Shown here one piece after another: positions 16,021 through 23,523 of a stretch of 64,000 nt of DNA (position 1 is its first letter; each line of letters starts with the position of its first letter). Both the position numbers and the translations under genes were made by a program. The notes under the pieces are model-generated. The model searched no databases. It worked only from the letters and a program-made list of their open reading frames with translations, and had not been told where the DNA came from. This DNA is from Mycolicibacter hiberniae (GTDB lineage: Bacteria; Actinomycetota; Actinomycetes; Mycobacteriales; Mycobacteriaceae), in the NCBI RefSeq assembly GCF_010729485.1, contig NZ_AP022609.1, positions 372,001 to 436,000 of the forward strand. The letters run 5' to 3'.

Positions 16021-18128
16021 GTCCGGACCAACGTGACGGTGATGGTGGAGGTGTCGCCGTTGGAGTCGATGGTCAGGATGGGGGCATTGGGTGCCGAGGT
16101 GACGGTTCCGCCGGTAACGGTTACGGCGTAGCCGCCGGGGAAGTGGTTGGGCGGCACCGAGATGGCGGTCTCTGAGCCGGCTCCGAAGGTGCCTGAGCCG
16201 TCGACGCGGTCGGTGGTGTAGCTGAAGCTGAACTCGCCGTTGTTGAAGGACAGTGCGGTGGGCGTGCCCGAGATCATCTGCGGGTAGGGCTGGGCCAGCA
16301 GGTCGAGTTTGCCCCAGTTGACGTTGTCGCCGACCGGGGGCTGGCTCGGGTCGTAGACCAGCGCCTGGTCTTCCGGCGAGGCACTGGTGATGTCCTTGCC
16401 GGTGTAGGCCCAGGCGGCCCAGCCGGACAGGTACTGGTTGGAGGACTGCAGGCTGGCGTCGATGGCGCCGAGGTTGTTGGTGGCCCCGAACTCGCTCAGC
16501 CACCCCGGAACGTTGTTCTCCTCCATGTAATCGGTTGCGTAACCGAACACGATGTCGGCGTTCCAGTCGCAGCCGATGCTCAGGCCGGGAATCAGCGACG
16601 TGGTGAGGCAGTAGTGGTGGAAGGAGAACACCGAGTTCTCGTCTTGCACCGGGCCCATATGCGTGGGCACCGGCAGGCTGCCGAACAGGGTGTTGGGTTC
16701 GAAGAACACCGTCTTGTTCGGGTCGACGGAGCGAATGGCTGCGGTGATCTGGTCGTAGAACGGCACGAGTTGCTGGGTGTCGAAGTAGGGGTTGCCCAAG
16801 ATGCTGCCCAGAGCCTGCGATCCGGCCCACGGCTCGTTCATGATCTCGTAGCCGGCGACGTTCTCGTTGCCCTTGAAGTAGTCGGCGACCGCCTGCCACA
16901 TCAACCCGTAGTGATTCTGCAAGCCGATGCCATCGGGAGCCTTATCGTTGCCCCAGAACGCATCCCAGGCGTAGTTCTGCGCCGGGCTCACCGGGTAAGT
17001 CCCCGGGAAGCCCACGCCGATGTGGGGCAGTCCACCGGTCAGAACTGCCCAGTCGGGGGCGCCCTCGCCGCCGAAGGCCTCGCTGTACAGATCTTGGTGC
17101 ATGTCCAGGACGACCAGGATGTTGTGGCGGCCCAGGATTTCGACGGTGTTTTCGATGGAGGCCAGGTAGTCGTAGTCGATGACGCCGGGTTCGGGTTGCA
17201 CGCCGGCCCAGATGACGCCCAGGCGCACGACGTTGAATCCGTTGGCGGCCAGGAAGGCTGCGTCGTCTTCGTCGAAACCGGCCGCGGACGGCTCGTAGGG
17301 TGGGATCTTGTAGACCTGGTTGAGTCCGCGCAGCATGACGACCTGGCCGTCGCCGTTGGTGAGCCAGCCGTTGGAGACCTCCACCGGCGGTGGAACGGTG
17401 CCGGTGAAGCCGCCGGGCAGGGCACCGAAGTGGCCTACGTCGCCGTGGGTGCCGTAGAGCAGTCCGGCGGTGCCGCCGACTCCGCCGAGTGCGGGCAGCC
17501 CGGTCAGGGCTGCGCCGTCGCCGGCGTCGCCGCCGTTGCCGCCGTGGCCCCACAGCCACCCGCCGTCGCCGCCGTCACCGCCGACGGCCCCGGTCCCGCC
17601 GTCGCCGCCGGCTCCGCCGTTGCCGAACAGTCCCAGGGCGGCGCCGCCGGCGCCGCCGGCGACGCCGTCGGTGGTGCTGCTCCAGCCGGCGCCGCCGTCA
17701 CCGAACAGCCAGCCGCCGTTGCCGCCGTCGGGGTTGGCCTCGGTGCCGTCGGCGCCGTTGCCGATGACCGTCGACCCGAACAGGGTGTTGATGACGCCGT
17801 TGACCTGGCTGCCCAGTTGACTGTCGATCCATTGCTGACCGGCGTCGTGCAGTACTGCGTAGAGGTCCAGGTTCAGGGCGGGCCCGGGTTCGGCCAGTGC
17901 GCCGAAGGCGGCATCCCAGTGGGCCGAGGACAGGAACGCATCCCAGGCTGAGGCGTCGAACAGGGCGCCGCCGTCGAGGTCGCCTGCGGCGGTGACGAAC
18001 GGCGAGATCAGCATGTCCATCATGTCGTCGAAATCGGCGTGTGCGGGCGCCGAGATCGGGGCGATCGCCAGGAATGCAGCTACTCCGACGGCCTTGGTGC
18101 CCACAACCGTGCTGCGGCGACGAGACAT
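16017..18128 (-). CDS. secreted GH5 glycoside hydrolase, endoglycoceramidase-like, with PGRS-like Gly-rich region (copy 1)
   Basis: 703 residues from ATG 18128; a TTG nine bases upstream abuts the AGAAGGG ribosome site and is unlikely. Layout: signal peptide 1-31 (RRR, hydrophobic stretch, cleavage at AHA|D); an alpha-helical segment to about 120; a PE_PGRS-like glycine-rich stretch (~122-232) rich in GGAGG/GGDGG; a GH5 barrel from about 250; a beta-rich C-terminal domain from about 600. The barrel shows endoglycoceramidase-type VMLRGLNQVYKIPPY, DMHQD, acid/base E432 in IMNEPW, FSFHHYC, and nucleophile E546 in LSEFGATNN. It would hydrolyse glycolipid or beta-glycoside bonds outside the membrane; the substrate is not known. 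It lacks a PE domain despite the PGRS-like region. It is one of a tandem pair. Confidence 0.85.
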   Translation of the reverse strand: MSRRRSTVVGTKAVGVAAFLAIAPISAPAHADFDDMMDMLISPFVTAAGDLDGGALFDASAWDAFLSSAHWDAAFGALAEPGPALNLDLYAVLHDAGQQWIDSQLGSQVNGVINTLFGSTVIGNGADGTEANPDGGNGGWLFGDGGAGWSSTTDGVAGGAGGAALGLFGNGGAGGDGGTGAVGGDGGDGGWLWGHGGNGGDAGDGAALTGLPALGGVGGTAGLLYGTHGDVGHFGALPGGFTGTVPPPVEVSNGWLTNGDGQVVMLRGLNQVYKIPPYEPSAAGFDEDDAAFLAANGFNVVRLGVIWAGVQPEPGVIDYDYLASIENTVEILGRHNILVVLDMHQDLYSEAFGGEGAPDWAVLTGGLPHIGVGFPGTYPVSPAQNYAWDAFWGNDKAPDGIGLQNHYGLMWQAVADYFKGNENVAGYEIMNEPWAGSQALGSILGNPYFDTQQLVPFYDQITAAIRSVDPNKTVFFEPNTLFGSLPVPTHMGPVQDENSVFSFHHYCLTTSLIPGLSIGCDWNADIVFGYATDYMEENNVPGWLSEFGATNNLGAIDASLQSSNQYLSGWAAWAYTGKDITSASPEDQALVYDPSQPPVGDNVNWGKLDLLAQPYPQMISGTPTALSFNNGEFSFSYTTDRVDGSGTFGAGSETAISVPPNHFPGGYAVTVTGGTVTSAPNAPILTIDSNGDTSTITVTLVRT

Positions 18129-18258
18129 CGCGACCAACCCTTCTCGCGGACAAACCCGATTCTGAAGCCTGTCTGAGAAAGGTAAACGACTTACTTAGCC
18201 TACGCAAGGTAGCGGCGCGGGCCGGTGCGGCGGTCGTCACCGCACCGGCCCGGCGCTG

Positions 18259-20370
18259 TCAGTCCTTGGCGGTGACGGTCACATTGACGGTCGTGGCGCC
18301 GGCGCTGGAGCTGATGGTCAACAGGGGGGCGTCAGCGCCTGAGGTGACCTCGCCGCCGGTCACGGTGACGGTGTAGCCGTTGGGATACTGGCCGGCCGGC
18401 ACTGAGATGACGGTCTCGGATCCGGCGTCGAAGATCCCGGTGCCGTCGGCGCGTTCGGTGGAGTAACTGAACGACAGGACGCCGTCGTTGAAGGACAAGC
18501 CGGTGGGGATGCCCGAGATCATCTGCGGGTAGGGCTGCGCCAGCAGGTCGAGTTTGTCCCAGTTGACGTTGTCGCCGACCGGGGGCTGGCTCGGGTCGTA
18601 GACCAGCGCCTGGTCCTGCGGCGACGTGCTGGTGATGTCGTTGCCGGTGTAGGCCCATTCGGTCCAGCCGAACAGGTACCGGTTGGCCGCCTGCAGGCTC
18701 GCACCGATGGTCGGCAGGTTGTTGGTGGCGCCGAACTCGCTGAGCAACGCCGGGATGTTGTTGCGTTGCGCGTAGTCCATCGCGTTCGCGAACACGACAT
18801 CGGCATTCCAGTCGCAACCGAAGCTGAAGTCGGCGAACAGTGCATTGACCATGCAGTAGTGGTGGAAGGAGAAGACCGTGTTCGGGTCGTCGACCCTGCC
18901 CAGGTGCGTGGCCACCGGCAGGCTTGCCTCCAGCGTCGTCGGCCCGAAGAACACCGGCTTGTTGGGGTCGACGGAGCGAATGGCCGTGTCGATCTGGTTG
19001 TAGAACGGGGTCAGCTGCTGGGTGTCGAAGTACCGGTTGCCCAGCAGGCTTCCCAGCCAGTGCGTGCCCGCCCACGGCTCGTTGATGATCTCGTAGCCGG
19101 CGACGTTCTCGTTGCCCTTGAAGTAATCGGCGACCGCCTGCCACATCACCCCGTAGTGATTCTGCAGTCCGATCCCCGAAGCATGGGTGTTGCCCCAGAA
19201 CGCATCCCAGGCATAGTTCTGTGCGGGGCTGACGAAGTAGCTGAACGGGAAGCCGACGTCGAAGTTCGGCAGTCCGCCGGTGAAGGTGGCCCATTCCGGG
19301 GCGCCGTCGCCGCCGAAAGCACCACCGTAGAGATCCTGGTGCATATCGAGGATGGCGACGATGTTGTACCGGCCCAGGATTTCGACGGTGTTTTCGATGG
19401 AGGCCAGGTAGTCGTAGTCGATGACGCCGGGTTCGGGTTGCACGCCGGCCCAGATGACGCCCAGGCGCACGACGTTGAATCCGTTGGCGGCCAGGAAGGC
19501 TGCGTCGTCTTCGTCGAAACCGGCCGCGGACGGCTCGTAGGGTGGGATCTTGTAGACCTGGTTGAGTCCGCGCAGCATGACGACCTGGCCGTCGCCGTTG
19601 GTGAGCCAGCCGTTGGAGACCTCCACCGGCGGTGGAACGGTGCCGGTGAAGCCGCCGGGCAGGGCACCGAAGTGGCCTACGTCGCCGTGGGTGCCGTAGA
19701 GCAGTCCGGCGGTGCCGCCGACTCCGCCGAGTGCGGGCAGCCCGGTCAGGGCTGCGCCGTCGCCGGCGTCGCCGCCGTTGCCGCCGTGGCCCCACAGCCA
19801 CCCGCCGTCGCCGCCGTCACCGCCGACGGCCCCGGTCCCGCCGTCGCCGCCGGCTCCGCCGTTGCCGAACAGTCCCAGGGCGGCGCCACCGGCGCCGCCG
19901 GCGACGCCGTCGGTGGTGCTGCTCCAGCCGGTGCCGCCGTCACCGAACAGCCAGCCGCCGTTGCCGCCGTCGGGGTTGTCCTCGGTGCCGTCGGCGCCGT
20001 TGCCGATGACCGTCGATCCGAACAGGGTGTTGATGACGCCGTTGACCTGGCTGCCCAGTTGACTGTCGATCCATTGCTGACCGGCGTCGTGCAGTGCCGC
20101 GTAAAGGTCGATGCCCAGGGCGGGGCCCGGCTCGGCCAGTGCGCCGAAGGCGGCATCCCAGTGGGCGGCGGACAAGAACGCATCCCAGGCTGAGGCGTCG
20201 AACAGGGCGTCGCCGTCGAGGACGCCCTCGGTGGTGACAAACGGCTCTACCAGCGCGTCCCACATGTCCTCGAAATCGGCGTGCGCGGGCGCGGAGAGCG
20301 GGGCGATCGCCAAGAACGCGACGACTCCAGCGGCCTTGGTGCCCACAACCGTGCTGCGGCGACGAGACAT
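18259..20370 (-). CDS. secreted GH5 glycoside hydrolase, endoglycoceramidase-like, with PGRS-like Gly-rich region (copy 2)
   Basis: 703 residues, paralogue of the gene immediately downstream and upstream of it in transcription order (121 bases between them). It has the same layout: signal peptide to AHA, helical segment, Gly-rich region, GH5 barrel with E431 (IINEPW) and E545 (LSEFGATNN), and C-terminal beta domain. Residues about 93-333 are almost identical to copy 1, while the signal/helical part and the substrate-facing barrel loops differ (for example the segments after DMHQDLY and around the HHYC motif). That suggests different substrates or a different optimum behind a homogenised linker. 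The upstream region is also duplicated. Confidence 0.85.
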   Translation of the reverse strand: MSRRRSTVVGTKAAGVVAFLAIAPLSAPAHADFEDMWDALVEPFVTTEGVLDGDALFDASAWDAFLSAAHWDAAFGALAEPGPALGIDLYAALHDAGQQWIDSQLGSQVNGVINTLFGSTVIGNGADGTEDNPDGGNGGWLFGDGGTGWSSTTDGVAGGAGGAALGLFGNGGAGGDGGTGAVGGDGGDGGWLWGHGGNGGDAGDGAALTGLPALGGVGGTAGLLYGTHGDVGHFGALPGGFTGTVPPPVEVSNGWLTNGDGQVVMLRGLNQVYKIPPYEPSAAGFDEDDAAFLAANGFNVVRLGVIWAGVQPEPGVIDYDYLASIENTVEILGRYNIVAILDMHQDLYGGAFGGDGAPEWATFTGGLPNFDVGFPFSYFVSPAQNYAWDAFWGNTHASGIGLQNHYGVMWQAVADYFKGNENVAGYEIINEPWAGTHWLGSLLGNRYFDTQQLTPFYNQIDTAIRSVDPNKPVFFGPTTLEASLPVATHLGRVDDPNTVFSFHHYCMVNALFADFSFGCDWNADVVFANAMDYAQRNNIPALLSEFGATNNLPTIGASLQAANRYLFGWTEWAYTGNDITSTSPQDQALVYDPSQPPVGDNVNWDKLDLLAQPYPQMISGIPTGLSFNDGVLSFSYSTERADGTGIFDAGSETVISVPAGQYPNGYTVTVTGGEVTSGADAPLLTISSSAGATTVNVTVTAKD

Positions 20371-20477
20371 CGCGACCAACCCTTCTCGCGGACAACCAGA
20401 TTTCTGAAGCCTGTCTGAGAAAGGTAAATGAGCTGCTTAGCGTGACGCAAGGGCGCCGCGGAAAAGGCGCGGTTTTG

Positions 20478-20624
20478 TCAGCACTGCGTAGCAGCCCGGA
20501 TCCACTGGCGTCGAGCATCGCTCTGCCCGGCCTTGGACGCAGCGGCGCGAAGCAGGCGAACAAGCCGCTGGCGCTCCAGATGGCCGGGCGCAGGTGCGGC
20601 GGGCAGATACCTCTGTTGCGTCAT
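20478..20624 (-). CDS. possible 48-residue basic protein (uncertain)
   Basis: An ATG at 20624 with a G-rich ribosome-like site (AGGGGGTG, 10 bases away) opens 48 residues beginning MTQQRYLPAAPAPGHLERQR and rich in Arg and Ala. I recognise no family, and the frame could be chance in a GC-rich gap. The remainder of the roughly 400 bases between the GH5 copy 2 start and the LLM oxidoreductase stop holds the copied GH5 upstream region (20371-20450) and nothing else I can support. Confidence 0.2.
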   Translation of the reverse strand: MTQQRYLPAAPAPGHLERQRLVRLLRAAASKAGQSDARRQWIRAATQC

Positions 20625-20777
20625 GTCGACAACACCCCCTGCAGGTCGAAGAGAACTGCAGTACCCGCAGGAGGGTGCGGGCACGTATTGTTCAACGCCC
20701 CGGATGCCCAGTTCTATCCCGATCGGCCTGACAGAAACGGTGAGGTGAGCAGCCGCAAGCCCGGTATGTGACCGGGG

Positions 20778-21647
20778 TCACCCGACCCTGGCGATCACGT
20801 GCTCGGCGAACCGCTCCAGGTTGCGGATTTTGTTCTCCAGCGGCTCGGTGTCGGGCCCCAGGATGTAGGGAACCCGAAAGCCCACGATGACATCGGTGAC
20901 GCCCTTGTCTTCCAGGCGTTTGATACCGTCGAGGGTGAATCCGTCGACCGAGATCACGTGGATCTCAAACGGGCCGGTCCGACCCTCCTCTTCCCGCAGT
21001 TGCTTGAGTCGGGTGATCAGCTGATCGAGTTCGGCGGGGTCGCCGCCGCCGTGCATCCAGCCGTCGTTGCGGGCCGCGCGACGCAGCGCGGCTTCGGCGT
21101 GACCGCCGATCAGGATGGGGATCGGCTGGGTGGGCGCGGGGGTCATCTTGGTTTTCGGGATGTCGTAGAACTCGCCGTGGAACTCGAAGTAGTCACCCGT
21201 GGTGAGGCCCTTGATGATTTCGATGCACTCGTCCATGCGCTTGCCGCGCCGGGCGAATGGAACTCCCATCAACTCGTAGTCTTCGGGCCACGGGCTGGTG
21301 CCCACGCCCAGGGCCAACCGGTTGTTGATCATCGCGGCCAGTGACCCGGCCTGCTTGGCCACCAGGGCCGGGGGACGGATGGGCAACTTCACCACGAAGG
21401 GGGTGAACCGCAGCGTGGAAGTGACCGCGCCCAGCGCTGCGATCAAGACGAAGGTCTCGATGAAGGCCTTGCCGTCAAGGAATTCCCGATTGCCGTCAGG
21501 GGTGTAGGGGTAGGTGGAGTCCGATTCGAACGGGTAGGCGATGCTGTCGGGAATTGTCATGCTGTGGTACCCGGCGGCCTCAGCGGCCTTGGCGAGCGGG
21601 ATGTAGTAGCTCGGGTCGGTCATCGCTTCGGCATAGGTGAACCGCAC
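20778..21647 (-). CDS. LLM-class F420-dependent oxidoreductase (Rv0940c-like)
   Basis: 289 residues of luciferase-like monooxygenase fold, starting MRFTYAEAMTDPSYYIPLAK. Typical segments are LALGVGTSPWPEDYELMGVP and LTTGDYFEFHGEFYDI, followed by PIPILIGGHAEAALRRAARN, as in mycobacterial F420-utilising oxidoreductases. Length and location agree with Rv0940c. The substrate is unknown. It stands alone: the next minus-strand gene upstream starts at 22436, and 78 bases separate them. Confidence 0.85.
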   Translation of the reverse strand: MRFTYAEAMTDPSYYIPLAKAAEAAGYHSMTIPDSIAYPFESDSTYPYTPDGNREFLDGKAFIETFVLIAALGAVTSTLRFTPFVVKLPIRPPALVAKQAGSLAAMINNRLALGVGTSPWPEDYELMGVPFARRGKRMDECIEIIKGLTTGDYFEFHGEFYDIPKTKMTPAPTQPIPILIGGHAEAALRRAARNDGWMHGGGDPAELDQLITRLKQLREEEGRTGPFEIHVISVDGFTLDGIKRLEDKGVTDVIVGFRVPYILGPDTEPLENKIRNLERFAEHVIARVG

Positions 21648-21725
21648 GTCGTCTCCTCGGTTTCGGATGGTCTGGACGCAGCTCTCTGCATAGCAGACGC
21701 CCCGGCCTGACCGGGTGGGGACCGG

Positions 21726-22436
21726 TTACCTTTGCGGCGCTGTCGCGATCTGGACATCCTCCAGAAGAAACGGGGGGAAACCGGCAGCGCCGAGCACTGT
21801 CAGCGTGCCCCACGGGGTCCGCTCGCAGATGCGGCCCTGCGCGGCGTGCTCGCCGATCCGGATGCTGACCGGCGAGCCGGTGACGCCGGTACCGGGAATA
21901 TCGGCGTAAAACATTCCCTGCCAGTGATATTGGCCGTCGATCGGATCGAAGTGTCCGCTCAGGCGCACGCGGGTCGGGTACTCGGCGCCGTCGTGCGTCA
22001 GCACCGCCGGCCCGTCATAGATTTCCTCATCGGCGCTCACCGAACCGGTGAGGTAGAACCGGGACAGTCCCCGGGTCGGCAGCAGCCGGTGTACCCGCAG
22101 CCGGGCAGCGCGCGACTCGATGCGGCTGGCTCCGCTGCGCCGCATCGCTTCCAGGAGCCGGGTCACGTACCGGGCCTGCCGGCGAGTGTGCGGGCCGGGA
22201 ACCTGAAACCGGTTCGGGAGGCCGTGCCGCGCGACGACCCCGTCGGCTGCGGCGGCGGTGCCGATCAGCACCCGCGCTTTCAGCGTCTCGCCGTCGACGG
22301 TGGTCACCGTCCACGTGTCGGTGGCGCTGTCGAATCCGGTGTGCGCCGGATCGACGGCGCGGGCACCCTCGACCAACCCGTGCAGGGGCGCCGGGTCGCC
22401 CAGCACCAGCACGTCGATGAGGTGGTCGCGGCTCAC
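21726..22436 (-). CDS. DUF4873-type protein, partner of the diiron oxygenase
   Basis: 236 residues when started at the GTG at 22436, which overlaps the stop of the upstream diiron oxygenase as GTGA; this coupling decides the start over a longer frame. The first ~110 residues (DHLIDVLVLGDPAPLHGLVE, then WTVTTVDGETLKARVLIGTA) look like a degenerate piece of a flavin monooxygenase. The last ~100 (DGPAVLTHDGAEYPTRVRLS, then HFDPIDGQYHWQGMFY) match the DUF4873 domain found at the end of some actinobacterial monooxygenases. It has no nucleotide-binding GxGxxG, so it is probably not an oxidase itself. A role assisting the AurF-like enzyme is inferred only from the overlap. Confidence 0.6.
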   Translation of the reverse strand: MSRDHLIDVLVLGDPAPLHGLVEGARAVDPAHTGFDSATDTWTVTTVDGETLKARVLIGTAAAADGVVARHGLPNRFQVPGPHTRRQARYVTRLLEAMRRSGASRIESRAARLRVHRLLPTRGLSRFYLTGSVSADEEIYDGPAVLTHDGAEYPTRVRLSGHFDPIDGQYHWQGMFYADIPGTGVTGSPVSIRIGEHAAQGRICERTPWGTLTVLGAAGFPPFLLEDVQIATAPQR

Positions 22437-23335
22437 AGGAACCCGGCCCGCCGCCACATCCGCCGGGCCAGCCCGCCCATGAGGCCGACTTCGGTGAAGA
22501 ATGCGGCCAGCGGCGCGAACGAAGCGCGGGATGCCGCCTGAAAATGCGGATTGGCCCGCGCCACCCGGCGGGCTTCGCGGCCGTCGAGCCCAGCCCGGGT
22601 GTAGACCACCGGCAGGGTGAACAGGTGCCGGTAGAACGGGCCGCCGACGCCCTGCAGGTTGGCCAGCAGCATGCGACGGTAACGAGACATCCCCGGCACG
22701 GTGCGCCGCAGCCCGTCGCGGGCGTACTGGATATGGCGGGCCTCCTCGGTCACATGGATGCGCATCACCCGCCGCACGATCGGCTGCAGGTCCGGGTCAT
22801 CGAGGATCTGGCGCTGCAGCGCGTCGAAGATCTCTTCGCCGACCAGCGCGGCTCCCCACAGGATGGGGCCGCGGAACAGGAAGGGCAGCGCGTTGATCAC
22901 GATGCGCTCGTGCAGTCGCGGTCGTACCGGCACGCCGCCGATACGGTCGATGGTCTTGCCGAACATCAGCATGTGGCGGGTTTCGTCGCCCAGTTCGGTC
23001 AGCGAGTAGTGGGTGCTGGGCGCGGTGGGGTTCTTGTGCAGCATGTCGCGCAGCAGCGCCTGGTTGAGGATGTTCTCAAACCAGATGCCGGCCGACAGCA
23101 CGTTGACCAGCTCCTGGCGCGACATCTCGATCTGCTGTTCGCGGGTCATCGCGTCCCACAATGCGGTGCCGTAGAGCGTGCACATCCTGGGCGGCAGGAA
23201 GTACTTGTTGGCCTCCAGCGGTGCGTCCCAGTCGATGTCGACCACCGGGGCGTAGGACTTCTTCACCGAGCCCTTCAGGAGGCGTTCGGCGAATTCCTCC
23301 CGGGTCGGTCCGCTCGGTCGCACGCTAGCCGTCAT
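22433..23335 (-). CDS. AurF-type diiron oxygenase
   Basis: 300 residues of the p-aminobenzoate N-oxygenase (AurF) family, ferritin-like non-haem diiron enzymes. Metal-ligand motifs run in order: ENILNQALL, LGDETRHMLMF (ExxRH), GEEIFDALQ, and VTEEARHIQYAR (ExxRH). The family oxidises amines or aliphatic carbons; the substrate here is unknown. It is the first gene of a two-gene operon with the DUF4873 protein. It is transcribed from a near-consensus promoter (23365-23393) beside a 25-base palindrome and diverges from a large LuxR regulator. Confidence 0.85.
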   Translation of the reverse strand: MTASVRPSGPTREEFAERLLKGSVKKSYAPVVDIDWDAPLEANKYFLPPRMCTLYGTALWDAMTREQQIEMSRQELVNVLSAGIWFENILNQALLRDMLHKNPTAPSTHYSLTELGDETRHMLMFGKTIDRIGGVPVRPRLHERIVINALPFLFRGPILWGAALVGEEIFDALQRQILDDPDLQPIVRRVMRIHVTEEARHIQYARDGLRRTVPGMSRYRRMLLANLQGVGGPFYRHLFTLPVVYTRAGLDGREARRVARANPHFQAASRASFAPLAAFFTEVGLMGGLARRMWRRAGFL

Positions 23336-23364
23336 GACGCAATCCCCTCTCGCTCCGAAACCCC

Positions 23365-23419
23365 AAGCTAAGAGTCGCGACCCAAGATGTCAATACCGCC
23401 GGTACCGGGTACCGGCGGT
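23365..23419 (-). promoter_or_regulatory. sigma-A-type promoter plus 25-base perfect palindrome
   Basis: On the minus strand TTGACA (23388-23393), a 17-base spacer and TAGCTT (23365-23370) make a near-consensus promoter for the diiron oxygenase, about 30 bases before its ATG. One base upstream of the -35 lies a perfect palindrome at 23395-23419: 12-base arm ACCGCCGGTACC, one central G, then its exact reverse complement. The location suits an activator, or a site shared with the divergent LuxR-family regulator gene. Confidence 0.75.
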
Positions 23420-23523
23420 TTGGGGCATGGTGCATTTCGGGGGGCGGGCCTACGGGGAAAGGGGGCGAGGAGGTGCGTCGGCAACCATTCCCGAAACAGA
23501 CATCGACTGCCACAATCGTGGAC

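Larger units (their letters stand above)
16017..20450 (-). repeat. tandem gene duplication with 2,242-base period
   Basis: The starts and stops of the two GH5 genes are both exactly 2,242 bases apart; small compensating indels exist in the barrel. The block 17131-17850 versus 19373-20092 is nearly identical, with only a few single-base changes seen by eye. The flanking coding parts are clearly diverged. The sequence upstream of each start is shared too, including CAGACAGGCTTCAGAA and the ribosome site, so promoters were copied with the genes. The sharp drop in identity at both block edges looks like gene conversion. Confidence 0.85.

Noticed and set aside
15004..16899. 631-codon minus-strand frame across the FAH-family gene and GH5 gene
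   Set aside because: It crosses two well-supported genes in other frames and encodes Arg/His-rich sequence with no homology I recognise.
16614..17951. Long open frame antisense to the first GH5 gene (and its twin at 18766-20193)
   Set aside because: The frames mirror the Gly-rich coding sequence, have biased low-complexity translations and no start signals or recognisable domains; they are shadows of real genes.
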